Source: a bacterium
GTDB taxonomy: Bacteria > Desulfobacterota > Binatia > DP-6
NCBI GenBank assembly: GCA_026129405.1
Contig: JAHCID010000010.1
Span: 84,600-148,599 of the forward strand
Length of the DNA: 64,000 bases
Direction: 5' to 3'
The notes under the pieces were generated by a model. The model did not search any database and was not told the DNA's origin. It saw nothing but the letters and a program-made list of their open reading frames with translations. Numbering within the stretch: the first letter of the stretch is position 1; every line of letters starts with the position of its first letter. Positions 1 to 8,557 of the stretch are shown piece by piece. The translations under genes and the position numbers were made by a program.

Positions 1-1672
1 CCTCCTCGAGGTGTTCGCCGACGGCCAGCCGCTCGCACGCAGCCGCCGCCCGAAGCTGCCCGAGCGCAAGATGGGCGCCGAGCCGTGGTCGCCGCTCGTG
101 AAGCGCGCCTTCAACGGCGAGGAGGCGACGGCGGTCGACGCGGTCGGCCAGGCCGACGTCATCCGCGCCGCCGTGCCGGTCGACGAGGGCGGGCGCATCG
201 TCGCCGTCGTGGTGGTCGACGCCTGGGTGCCGAAGAGCGTCGTCAAGCGCCGCGAGGAGATCGACCGCTCGTTCGGCGAGTACCTGCGCCTCAAGATCCA
301 GCGCCGCCCGATCCGCACCGCCTACACCATCACGCTCGTGCTCGTGAGCCTCGTCGTCCTCTTCTCGGCGACGTGGGTGGGGCTCTGGGTCGCACGCGGC
401 ATCACGGTGCCCATCCAACGTCTCGCCGAAGGCACACGCGCCGTCGCCCAAGGCGACCTCGACCTCCGCATACCCGGCGAAGGCGACGACGAGCTCGGCA
501 CGCTGGTGAAGGCGTTCAACCACATGACGGGCGACATCAAGGCGAGCCGCGCCGAGCTCGACGCCCGCCGCCGCGCGCTCGAGACCGTGCTCGCGAACAT
601 CGGCGCGGGCGTCATCGCGCTCGACCCCGCCGGCCGCGTGACCACGATCAACCGCGCCGGGCGCCAGCTGCTCGGACTCTCGCCGGGCGCCGTCATCGGC
701 CGCCAGCTGACGAGCCTGCTCGAGGGCGACGTCCACCGCGCGCTGCGCGACGAGGTCGGGGCGCTGCTCGCGTCGGCGCCGACCAAGCACGAGCAGCAGC
801 TCGCGCTCCGCCGCCCCGACGGCAGCGAGCTCGCGGTGCTGCTCACCGGCTCGCCGCTGGTCGACGAGGCGGGCCACACGCAGGGCCTGCTGCTCTTCCT
901 CGAGGACGTGACGCACCTCCTGCGCGTCGAGCGCATGGAGGCGTGGCGCGAGGTCGCGCGCCGCATCGCGCACGAGATCAAGAACCCGCTGACGCCGATC
1001 CAGCTCGCCGCCCAGCGCCTGCGCCGGCGCTACGGTCCCACGCTGCGCGACGGCGGCGTCTTCGACGAGTGCACGCGCACCATCGTGCAGCAGGTGGAAG
1101 ACCTGAAGGCGCTGGTCAACGAGTTCCAGACCTTCGCGCGCATGCCGCAGGCCGAGCACACGCCCCAGGACCTGAACCGCGTCGTCGAGGACGCGCTGGT
1201 TCTGTTCCGCGAAGGCCATCCCGCCATCGACTTCGTGTGGACGCCCGACGCCGGTCTGCCGCCGATCGAGCTCGACCGCGAGGGGCTGAAGCGCGCCATC
1301 ATCAACATCCTCGACAACGCCGTCGCCGCCTGCACGGCCCGCCCCGCGACGGAGCCGGGCGAGCGCCGCCGCGTGTCGCTCCAGACCACGTACGATGCCG
1401 GGCTCGGCATCGCGCGGCTCGAGATCGCCGACGACGGCGTCGGCCTCTCGGCCGAGGCGCGCGCGCGCCTCTTCGAGCCCTACTACTCGACCAAGCCCGA
1501 CGGCACCGGCCTCGGCCTCGCGATCGTGCAGGCCATCGTGGCCGACCACAAGGGCTTCATCCGCGTCCGCGAGGACGCCCCGCAGGGGACCCGCTTCGTG
1601 ATGGAGTTCCCGGTGCGGACCGACCCCGCCCAGCTGGTGGCGCGTGCGCGCCATGGGGCATACGGGTCCTGA
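1..1672 (+). CDS. NtrY-like membrane sensor histidine kinase, 5' truncated
   Basis: The reading frame is open to the window edge, so the first part of the periplasmic sensor and the first membrane segment are missing. What remains reads as a membrane segment (about nt 320-395, ending VGLWVARG), a HAMP linker, a PAS domain (about nt 575-900), a HisKA dimerisation helix with H-box ARRIAHEIKNPLTPIQLA (about nt 955-1010), and an HATPase with an N-box (INILDNAVAAC), G1 (DDGVGL) and G2 (DGTGLGLAIV). This order is typical of NtrY-type nitrogen or envelope sensors. It ends 14 nt before a receiver domain fused to LpxC, so the natural inference is that it phosphorylates that receiver. The signal sensed cannot be read from the sequence. 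Family assignment is firm; the exact orthology to NtrY is less so. Confidence 0.9.
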   Translation, partial: LLEVFADGQPLARSRRPKLPERKMGAEPWSPLVKRAFNGEEATAVDAVGQADVIRAAVPVDEGGRIVAVVVVDAWVPKSVVKRREEIDRSFGEYLRLKIQRRPIRTAYTITLVLVSLVVLFSATWVGLWVARGITVPIQRLAEGTRAVAQGDLDLRIPGEGDDELGTLVKAFNHMTGDIKASRAELDARRRALETVLANIGAGVIALDPAGRVTTINRAGRQLLGLSPGAVIGRQLTSLLEGDVHRALRDEVGALLASAPTKHEQQLALRRPDGSELAVLLTGSPLVDEAGHTQGLLLFLEDVTHLLRVERMEAWREVARRIAHEIKNPLTPIQLAAQRLRRRYGPTLRDGGVFDECTRTIVQQVEDLKALVNEFQTFARMPQAEHTPQDLNRVVEDALVLFREGHPAIDFVWTPDAGLPPIELDREGLKRAIINILDNAVAACTARPATEPGERRRVSLQTTYDAGLGIARLEIADDGVGLSAEARARLFEPYYSTKPDGTGLGLAIVQAIVADHKGFIRVREDAPQGTRFVMEFPVRTDPAQLVARARHGAYGS

Positions 1673-1686
1673 GGGAAGGAGAAACG

Positions 1687-2973
1687 ATGTCCGAGACGAT
1701 CCTGGTGGTGGATGACGAGGCGAAGATCCGCCAGACGCTGCGCGGCGTGCTGACGGACGAGGGGTTCGACGTGGTGGAGGCCGACAACGGCCGCGCGGCG
1801 CTGGATGCGCTCGCGCACCAGGTGCCGCGCCTGGCGATCGTCGACATCTGGATGCCGGAGATGGACGGCGTCGAGCTGGTGCAGCGCATGCGCAGCCAGG
1901 TGCCCGAGCTGCCCATCATCGTCATCTCCGGCCACGGCACGATCGAGACCGCCGTGCGCGTCATCCAGCTGGGCGCGTTCGACTTCCTCGAGAAGCCGTT
2001 CCAGCTCGACGCGTTGCTGAAGGTCGTCGGCCGCGCGCTCGGCGGCCCGCTCGCCGAGGCGGCCGTCGCCGAGGTCGAGCCGCTCGCCGCCGCCAGCGAG
2101 CCCGCCGTGGCGCCGCCGCGGGCGCTGCCGCAGCGCACGATCGCCCGCAGCGTGGTGGTGAACGGCCAGGGGCTCCACTCGGGGGTCCGTACCGGCGTGA
2201 TCCTCCAGCCGCTGCCCCCGGGCAGCGGCATCGTCTTCGGCGCGATCACGAGCGCCGACACGGTTCCCGCGCTCGTCGACCACGTCGACTCGACCGGCTA
2301 TGCGACGACGCTCGTGCGCGGCGGCATGGTCGCGAAGACCGTCGAGCATCTGATGGCCGCGCTGCACGCGCACGGCATCACGAATCTGCTCGTGAAGATG
2401 CACGCCGAGGTGCCGATCCTCGACGGCTCCGCCCTCGAGCTCTGCGACCTCGTCGCCGAGGGCGGTATCGTCGACCAGGACGCCACCATCGAGGAGCTCG
2501 CCGTCGACCGCCGCTACGCCGTCGGCTCCGACGACCCGAGCCAGAAGGGCATCTCCATCGAGCCTGCCGACTGCTTCGAGGTCCACTACGTCCTCGACTA
2601 CCCACAGCCCGTCGGCCGTCAGGAGTACACCTTCCGCCTGACCGGTCCCGAGGCCTTCCGCGACGAGATCGCGCCGGCGCGCACGTTCGGCTTCGTGAAG
2701 GAGATCGAGACGCTCGAGGCGATGGGTCTCGCCGCCGGCGGACGGCTCAACAACTTCATCCTGGTCGGCGACGAGGGCGTCGTGAACGCGCCGCTGCGCT
2801 TCGCCGACGAGTTCGTGCGCCACAAGATCCTCGACGTGCTCGGCGACTTCTACCTGCTCGGCCGTCCGATCCGCGGCCGCATCTCGGCGCGCCGGACGGG
2901 CCACGGCGACAACGCCGCGCTGCTGCGGATCCTGCGCGAGCGCTTCGGCCTGCCGCCGCTGCGCGGCGCGTAG
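1687..2973 (+). CDS. lpxC: Receiver domain fused to UDP-3-O-acyl-GlcNAc deacetylase (LpxC)
   Basis: A 428-residue fusion. Residues 1-118 form a CheY-like receiver (acid pocket D9/D10, phospho-acceptor D53 in VDIWMPEMDG, S81, K103). Residues 119-148 are an Ala/Pro/Glu linker. From residue 149 on it is a full LpxC, the zinc enzyme that commits UDP-acyl-GlcNAc to lipid A synthesis in the cytoplasm. All catalytic elements are visible: E220-H221 in KTVEHLMAALH, H379 and D383 in RHKILDVLG, and H406 in RTGHGDN. The ATG follows an AAGGAG ribosome site and the adjacent NtrY-like kinase, so both probably form one unit. Ordinary LpxC is about 305 residues and has no receiver. Inference: phosphorylation of D53 tunes lipid A output. 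No DNA-binding domain is present, so the protein is not a transcription factor. Confidence 0.93.
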   Translation: MSETILVVDDEAKIRQTLRGVLTDEGFDVVEADNGRAALDALAHQVPRLAIVDIWMPEMDGVELVQRMRSQVPELPIIVISGHGTIETAVRVIQLGAFDFLEKPFQLDALLKVVGRALGGPLAEAAVAEVEPLAAASEPAVAPPRALPQRTIARSVVVNGQGLHSGVRTGVILQPLPPGSGIVFGAITSADTVPALVDHVDSTGYATTLVRGGMVAKTVEHLMAALHAHGITNLLVKMHAEVPILDGSALELCDLVAEGGIVDQDATIEELAVDRRYAVGSDDPSQKGISIEPADCFEVHYVLDYPQPVGRQEYTFRLTGPEAFRDEIAPARTFGFVKEIETLEAMGLAAGGRLNNFILVGDEGVVNAPLRFADEFVRHKILDVLGDFYLLGRPIRGRISARRTGHGDNAALLRILRERFGLPPLRGA

Positions 2974-2977
2974 GCGG

Positions 2978-3817
2978 CTACGCCGGCGGCGGCACCAGCC
3001 GCCAGGCCACCACGTCGGCACGTCCCGCCGCGGCCCACACCGTGGCGTCGACGCGGCGGCGGACGGAGCCGACGCGCACGGTGATCGCGAGCGCGAAGTT
3101 GCGCGCGCGCGTCGTGCAGCGGGGGAGATCGTCGCAGGCGATCGGCACGGTCGCGCGGCGGGCGAGGATCTCGTCGGCGCGGGCGGCGTCGCCGAGCCAG
3201 GCGAGCAGCACCTCGCGCGGGGCCGTGTTCGGGTTGACGCCGGCCTCGCCGGCGACGGTGACGAACGGCCGCAGGCGCGCCAGCGTGCGCGCGTCGACGC
3301 CGCGCACGAGCCCGAGCTCGCCGACGCTGCGGAGCGGGGCGTTCGGCGGCGGCGTGCCGTCGCGGTAGGCTGCGCGCTCCGCGCCGTACGGGCGCGGGCG
3401 GTCGTCGGGATCGGTCCAGTCGGCGATCGCGTCGGCGAGCGCGCGGTCGAGCGCCAGGGCCTCGAGCAGGCGGGGCAGGGCGTCGGGTTCGGCGGTGCCG
3501 AGATCGAGGCGGCGGGCCTCGTCCTCGACGATGACCTCGACGCGGCCGCCGCCGAGTTCCTGCGGCGCGATCGGCTGCGCCCACGGCGCGTGGACGTCGT
3601 CGGGCTGGTCGAGCGCCGTCCAGTCCGCGAGCAGGGCGGCGGCGGTGGCGGCGGCCGAGCGCGCGAGGGCGTCGGCCTGGAGCGTCGCCAGCGCGGCACG
3701 CGTGCGGCGCTCGGCGCGCAGCGTGCCGGCGAGGACGCCGAGCGCGACCACGACCAGCGCCGCGAGCGCCGCCGTGACGGCGACCAGCGCGGCGCCGCGC
3801 TCAGCCGGGCGGGACAC
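2978..3817 (-). CDS. gspK: Type II secretion minor pseudopilin GspK
   Basis: GspK caps the T2SS pseudopilus tip in the periplasm. The 279-residue protein starts with a short basic leader and a prepilin-like hydrophobic stretch (RGAALVAVTAALAALVVVALG). As usual for GspK there is no Glu at position +5. The body carries the helix-hairpin region GVDARTLARLRPFV and the conserved NPNTAPREVLLAWLG segment. The length matches the family. Its start lies inside the end of gspI (17-nt overlap), and it is the last gene of the secretion operon. It converges on the lpxC fusion with only 4 nt between stop codons. Confidence 0.9.
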   Translation of the reverse strand: MSRPAERGAALVAVTAALAALVVVALGVLAGTLRAERRTRAALATLQADALARSAAATAAALLADWTALDQPDDVHAPWAQPIAPQELGGGRVEVIVEDEARRLDLGTAEPDALPRLLEALALDRALADAIADWTDPDDRPRPYGAERAAYRDGTPPPNAPLRSVGELGLVRGVDARTLARLRPFVTVAGEAGVNPNTAPREVLLAWLGDAARADEILARRATVPIACDDLPRCTTRARNFALAITVRVGSVRRRVDATVWAAAGRADVVAWRLVPPPA

Positions 3818-4163
3818 GCATCACCTCCACGAGCTCGACCGGCTCGCCGCCGTCGTCGGGCCAGACGCGCACGCGGACGAGGCGCAGGGCGGGGTGCGGC
3901 GTGCCGGCGATCTCGGTCTCGGCACGCAGCCCCTGGACGCTGCCCGGATGGGTCCCGGGGCCCGGCGTCGCGAGCGCGGCCGCCGTCAGGACGCCCTCGG
4001 CGGCCCGCGCGGCCCGCAGTCGCGCCGCGTCGTGCGCGAGCCCGTCGACGCGGGCCGCCACGAGGCGCTGCGCCGCGGTCACCCCCGCGGCGAGCACGAG
4101 GCAGGCGACCAGCACCTCGACGAGGCCGAAGCCGCGGCTACGGGCGCGCGATCTCGGGCACAT
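3801..4163 (-). CDS. gspI: Type II secretion minor pseudopilin GspI
   Basis: A 120-residue class III prepilin. After the basic leader MCPRSRARSRG comes the peptidase site G|FGLVEVLVACLVLAAG with the required Glu at +5, a long N-terminal helix and a small C-terminal beta domain (RLVRVRVWPDDGG). Length and position next to gspK fit GspI, which seeds the tip complex with J and K. It overlaps the end of gspN by 26 nt, so translation is probably coupled. GspI against another minor pseudopilin such as GspH is decided on size and neighbours, not on a diagnostic residue. Confidence 0.8.
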   Translation of the reverse strand: MCPRSRARSRGFGLVEVLVACLVLAAGVTAAQRLVAARVDGLAHDAARLRAARAAEGVLTAAALATPGPGTHPGSVQGLRAETEIAGTPHPALRLVRVRVWPDDGGEPVELVEVMRVPPG

Positions 4164-4971
4164 TGAGCGTCCCCACGATGAGGAAGTCGCGCGTGCCGTT
4201 CGCGCCGCGCGGCAGGTTCTCGAGCAGGCGCAGGAGACGCGGCGGCGCGCCGGGCTGCGGCGTCAGCGTGACGCGGAGGCGCAGCGTGCTCTGCTCGAAG
4301 CTCTGCGCCAGGCGCATCTCGCCCTGGGCCGTCAGCTGGAGGTCGGGGCCCTCGGCGCCGACGTCGCCGACGACGAGGCGCTGATCCTTCAGCGTCCAGC
4401 GCAGCCCGGCGCGGTCGGCGCGCAGCGGCAGGTCCTCGAACTGCGGCAGCGGCGGCTCGAAGGTGACGTGCCGTATCTCGAGCTCGCCGTCGCCCTCCGC
4501 CGGGCTCGTCACCGGCAGGACGAGGCGTGTCTCGCCGGTGGTGCGGCCCGAGAGCGGCAGCGGCTGGCCGAACATCGGCAGGCAGGTGGCGAGGTCGACG
4601 TTCTTCCAGTCGACGTCGAACGTGCGCACGTTGTTCTGCAGGTCGAACGAGCCGCCGATCTCGCCGAGGCACATCTCGGCGCTGACGTGCCAGGGGCGCC
4701 CGAGGGGGTCGTGCAGGAAGGCGAGCCAGGACGGCCGGAAGCGGAAGTACGTCGCCGCCAGCACCTCGCGACCCTCGGGCGAGCGCACGACGAGGTCGTC
4801 GAAGATGATGCCCCACGGGCGCAGCCGCGCGTGCGAGAACGTGAGGACCTGGGTGCCGGGCGGGATCACCCGATCGAGCACCCAGCGGATCACCGTGTCG
4901 GTCGGGAAGGTGACCGCCAGGACGACGGTGAAGACCACCAGCGCGATCAGGAAGCGGCGCAGCCATCTCAT
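4138..4971 (-). CDS. gspN: Type II secretion protein GspN
   Basis: A 277-residue inner-membrane anchored protein: one N-terminal membrane helix (FLIALVVFTVVLAVTFPTD) followed by a periplasmic beta-rich domain of the T2SSN family. Such proteins resemble AsmA/LptC-like bridges and are an accessory part of T2SS in many proteobacteria, although not essential in all. The LPRGANGTRDFLIVGTLNVPEI ending is typical of the family. It starts within a 4-nt overlap with the gspM stop and runs into gspI. The reading frame is intact. Confidence 0.85.
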   Translation of the reverse strand: MRWLRRFLIALVVFTVVLAVTFPTDTVIRWVLDRVIPPGTQVLTFSHARLRPWGIIFDDLVVRSPEGREVLAATYFRFRPSWLAFLHDPLGRPWHVSAEMCLGEIGGSFDLQNNVRTFDVDWKNVDLATCLPMFGQPLPLSGRTTGETRLVLPVTSPAEGDGELEIRHVTFEPPLPQFEDLPLRADRAGLRWTLKDQRLVVGDVGAEGPDLQLTAQGEMRLAQSFEQSTLRLRVTLTPQPGAPPRLLRLLENLPRGANGTRDFLIVGTLNVPEIARP

Positions 4972-5519
4972 CGGGGGACTCCCGGCTGGGTATCGCGCAC
5001 GAGCGTGCGGATCTCGAGCACGACGTCGAAGCGACGGCCGTCGTCGGGATGCTTCTGGAGGTCGAGGCGGCTCACCCCGAGCGGCGGGCTGGCCTCGCCG
5101 AGCGTGTGCAGCAGGCGCACCGTCTCGTCGAGCGAGGCGCCGGCCAGCCGCAGCGTCACGCCCTCCTCGCGCAGCCCGCCCGCCGTCCGGCCGCCGGCGA
5201 CCGGTGCCATGCCGGCGATGCGCTGGCGGCCGACGACGGCGTCGGCGGTGGTCTCGAGGCGCGTCAGGAGCGAGCCGGCGGCAACGGGATCGCCCGCGGC
5301 CGGGGTCGCGGCGATCTCGGCGGCGAGCGCCCGGATGCGCGCCAGCTCGCGCATCGCGGCCTCGACGCGTCCCCGTCGCGCCGCGAGGTCGTCACGCACC
5401 GCGCCGGCGACGAGCAGCGCGAGCCCGAGCGCGGCGGCCCCGGCGACGGCGAGGACGAGCGCCCGCTCGCGCGGGGCGCGGCCGGCGAGCCAGCTGCGGC
5501 CGGCGACGAGGACGCTCAC
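4968..5519 (-). CDS. gspM: Type II secretion assembly protein GspM
   Basis: A 183-residue bitopic protein of the inner-membrane platform. It has a short cytoplasmic start, one membrane helix (ALVLAVAGAAALGLALLVAG), a periplasmic coiled segment (about residues 43-72) and a ferredoxin-like C-terminal domain that pairs with GspL. The GTG start is chosen because its GTGA overlaps the gspL stop, the same coupling used elsewhere in this operon. The frame continues open upstream through a region that is out of frame for gspL, so a longer reading would be spurious. The sequence from here to gspK is undamaged. Confidence 0.85.
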   Translation of the reverse strand: MSVLVAGRSWLAGRAPRERALVLAVAGAAALGLALLVAGAVRDDLAARRGRVEAAMRELARIRALAAEIAATPAAGDPVAAGSLLTRLETTADAVVGRQRIAGMAPVAGGRTAGGLREEGVTLRLAGASLDETVRLLHTLGEASPPLGVSRLDLQKHPDDGRRFDVVLEIRTLVRDTQPGVPR

Positions 5520-6831
5520 GACGGTGCCCCTCCCGCCCAGCGCTCGATGCGCAGCCGGAACTCCACGCCCCGGCCGTCGACGGTGCTGCGCGTCTCCTCC
5601 GCGATCACCTCGCGCACGAACGGCGACGCCGCGAGCGCGCGGCGGAGCGCGTCGACGGCGTCGAACGCGGCGCAGCGGCCGTGCATGCGCACGGTCTCGC
5701 CGTCGATGCCGACCTCGTCGAGATCGAGCGCCAACGCCGCGGGCACGCGGCTGCTGAGGTCGCGCAGCACCTCCAGCACGGAGTGCGACGGCGTGCCGAC
5801 GCGGCGTCGCAGCTCGGACGCCTCGCCGAGCCGCGCGCGCGCCTCGGCCGGCGGCACGTTGGGCAGGGCCGCGGCGGCGGCGGCGTCGGCCGCGCGCGCG
5901 AGCGCCGCCTCGCGGCGGGCGAGGTCGACGTGCACGGAAGCGGGTCGAGGACGCCGAGGAGGACGGCGGCGACGGCGAGACGGCACGCAGGCGCGGGCGC
6001 CAGCCGCGTCCGCCCGCGGGGTGGCGGTCAGGACGGGCGCTGGTGACCGCGGCGTCGGTGACGAGGCCGAGCGCGACCGCGCCGGCGTCGCGTCGGCCGT
6101 GTCGAGCGCGTCGGCGAGCCGGCGCGGCGCGGCCGGCGGCGTCGAGGGCGGCGACGAGCGCCCCGGCGTCCAGGCCGGCGACGAGCAGCGGCGCCGGGCG
6201 CGTCGAGAGCGCGGCCAGCGTCCACGCGAGCTCGGCCGCGAGCGCAGGTCGGCTGCGTCGAGCCCGCGCAGCGCGGTGAGTCGCCCGGCGCGCCGGCAGG
6301 TGACGGCGCTGTGCGCGCCGTCGGCGGCGACGACGAGGGTCGCGTCGGCGAGCCGCGCGCCGGCTCAACCCAGGCCGGCAGCGGCGCGAGGACTCGATGC
6401 GGCCGGCAGGCGAACCGTGGCGCGCGCGAAGGCGGGCGCGGATCGCGTCGAGGGTCCGCGTCGCGCACGGCGGCGGCAGGACGCGGCCGCGGCCGGCGCC
6501 GGCGTCGACCCGCGTGCTCGCGACGCGGGTGCCGTCCGGCGTGGAAGGGAGGCGTCCCAGCAGCTCGAGCGGGGCGACCTCGGCGAGACGGCTGCGATCG
6601 CCGAAGGGCAGCTCCAGGATGCGGTGGGTCACACGCTGGGGCGCAAAAGGGCGACGTGCACCGCCGCGGGTCGCTCGGCGGCCAGCGCCGCGGGGATCGC
6701 GTCGCCGTCGTCGGCACCGCCGCGTGCCGCTCGACGCCGAGCGGCCGCAGCCGCCGCCGAGCGTGCGCTCGGCGCGCGCGATGCGCAGCGCGTGGGGCCA
6801 GGTCGAGGCCGATCTCCAGGCGCCGCGCCAT
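5516..6831 (-). pseudogene. gspL: gspL with multiple frameshifts (actin-like T2SS platform protein)
   Basis: The protein can be pieced together only by hopping among all three minus-strand frames. It starts MARRLEIGLDLAPRA at the ATG next to the gspJ stop, continues with LRIARAERTLGGG, then VHVALLRPSV, then a long clean stretch (THRILELPFGDRSRLAEV to LDAIRARLR, about nt 6635-6420). It then passes through LADATLVVAADGAHSAVTC, LAAELAWTLAAL and ALGLVTDAAVTSA, and ends in an intact PilN-like half starting near nt 5960 (SVHVDLARREAALARAAD to RIERWAGGAPS). This is the layout of GspL: a cytoplasmic actin-like domain, a membrane helix and a ferredoxin-like periplasmic domain. At least six indels are needed. 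Flanking overlaps are intact, so sequencing or assembly error is as likely as true decay. Confidence 0.75.
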
Positions 6832-6833
6832 CG

Positions 6834-7375
6834 TCAGCCCTGTCGTCCCGCAGGCGCACGTGGACCGCGAGCGGCGCGCCGCTCGCCGAGAAAAGCTGGA
6901 CCTCGACACGACGCGACGGCGCGAACGGCGCCGGTGCAGTCAGGCGCCCAACCGTCGGCGCCCGCGCAGCTAGCCCGCAGCCCGTCACGACGCCTGCAGG
7001 CCGCACGTCGGGCTCCCGCGGCGCCGCCGCCCCGGCCGACGCGTGCCCGGCGCACCAGCGCGCCGTCCTCGGGCCCCAGGTGACCACCGCCGGCACCGGC
7101 TCGCGCAGCGCGAGGCAAAAGGTCGTCGCCGGCGCCGCGCCCGACACGGCAAGGGCTTCGACGACGCAGGCGGCGAGGTCGTCGCGCAGCGCCTGGAGGG
7201 CGTCCTCGGTCTGCGCCAGCGCCGCCGTGCGCGCGGCCGTGCGGGCCCGCGCGGCGTCGGCCTCGCGCACGGCGCTCGCCGCGAGCAGGAGCAAGGCCGC
7301 GGTGGCGGCGAGGGCGAGCGACAGCTCGAGCAGCGTGAAGCCGGCGCGGCGGGGGCTGGGGCGCGCGTGTCTCAT
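6834..7375 (-). pseudogene. gspJ: gspJ-like minor pseudopilin, frameshifted in its C-terminal half
   Basis: The ATG overlaps the gspF stop (ATGA). The N-terminus is a clear class III prepilin: leader MRHARPSPRR, cleavage at AG|FTLLELSLALAATAALLL with Glu at +5, then a helix rich in Ala/Arg (TEDALQALRDDLAACVVEAL), the usual GspJ pattern. Around nt 7090 the best protein moves to another frame (GPEDGALVRRARVG) and later returns (RRVEVQLFSASGAPL, VHVRLRDDRA). The probable true stop is a TGA three bases before the gspL ATG. Read straight through without shifts, the frame gives 248 residues to nt 6629 with an Arg/Ala-rich tail that looks unnatural. GspH is an alternative identity. Confidence 0.65.
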
Positions 7376-8557
7376 GGGGTGGTGAACGGATCCAGCGAGA
7401 GGAGCGGGACCAGCACCGTCAGCACGACGACGAGCACCGCGGCGCCGAGCGCGAGGACGAGCGCCGGCTCGAGCAGCGCCGTCGCCGCGACCACGCGGCG
7501 CTCGACCTCCGCGTCCTGTGCCGCTGCCGCGTGCTCGAGCGCCTCGGGCAGCGTGCCGCCGCGCTCGCCGGTGGCGACCAGCCGCACGACCGACGGCGCC
7601 ACGATGGGATGCGCGTTGGGGCCGGTGCGAGCGCCCCGCCGGTGCGGGCGGCGTCGCGCGCCGCCCGCACGGCGTCGGCCGCCGGGCCGCCGCCGGTCGC
7701 AGCCGCCGCCAGCTCGAGCGCGTCCTCCAGCCGCACGCCGCTCGCGAGCAGCGTGCCGAGCGTGCGCAGCGCGCGGGCGTGCGCGGCGGCGACGGCGATG
7801 GGACCGGCGACGGGAAGGCGGACGAAGGGCGTCGCGCCGCGCGCGGCCGGCGGGCGTGCGCAGCCAGGTCGCGAGCGCGGCCGTCCCGGCGACGGCGGCG
7901 ATCGCCAGCCACCAGGTCGCCTCGAGCCCGCCCGCGAGCGCGAGGAGCGCGCGGCTCGCCGGCGGCAGGCGTGCCCCGGTCTCGGCCGCGAGCGCGCCCA
8001 TCTGCGGCACGACCCACACCAGCAGCGCGACCAGCGTGCCGAGCGTGACGACGCCGACCACGGCGGGATAGACGAGGGCGGCGCGCAGGCGCGCGCGCAG
8101 CGCCGCCATCGCCTCGGCGTGGACGGCGACGCGCAGGAGGACGTCGCCGAGCGTGCCGCCGGTCTCGCCGGCGCGGATCAGCGCGCACCAGGCGGGCGGA
8201 AAGACGTGCGGGCTGGCGGCGAAGGCGTCGGCCAGCGTGCCGCCTTCACGCACGCGGGCGCGGGCCAGGGTCAGGGCCGCGTCGAGCGTGCGCTCGCGGG
8301 TGGCCGCGGCGGCGTCCTCCAGCGCCTCGGCGAGCGCGGCACGCCGCCGCGCACGGCACCGCGAGCTGGCGCAGGAGGCCCGCGACCTCGGCCGCGGCGA
8401 CGCGGCCGCCGCCCGCGGCCCGGCTCTCGTCGAGCACGGTTGGGAAGACGCCGCGGGCGCGCAGCGCCTCCCACGCGCCCTGGCGACTGTCGGCGTCGAT
8501 CACGCCCTGCGTGGCGCGGCCGGCGTCGGTGAAGGCGCGGTAGGCGAAGACGGGCAT
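7372..8557 (-). pseudogene. gspF: gspF with multiple frameshifts (T2SS polytopic platform protein)
   Basis: GspF is the polytopic inner-membrane core of the T2SS. The ATG overlaps the gspE stop (TGATG) and begins MPVFAYRAFTDAGRATQGVI, the canonical GspF N-terminus. The frame is lost near nt 8340-8370 and picked up in another frame (GGTLADAFAASPHVFPPAWC, then the first membrane helix LVALLVWVVPQMG). It is lost again near nt 7850, where RLEDALELAAAATGGGPAAD is in a third frame, and restored near nt 7620 (IVAPSVVRLVATGERGGTLP to the final helix LVLALGAAVLVVVLTVLVPLL). At least three or four indels are required. The two GspF domains are otherwise complete, which argues for recent or technical damage. 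Confidence 0.78.

Noticed and set aside
4968..6632. A single 554-residue protein covering gspL and gspM
   Set aside because: Only its first 70 and last 183 residues look like protein; the middle is Arg-rich out-of-frame sequence. It is better read as damaged gspL followed by gspM from the GTG at 5519.
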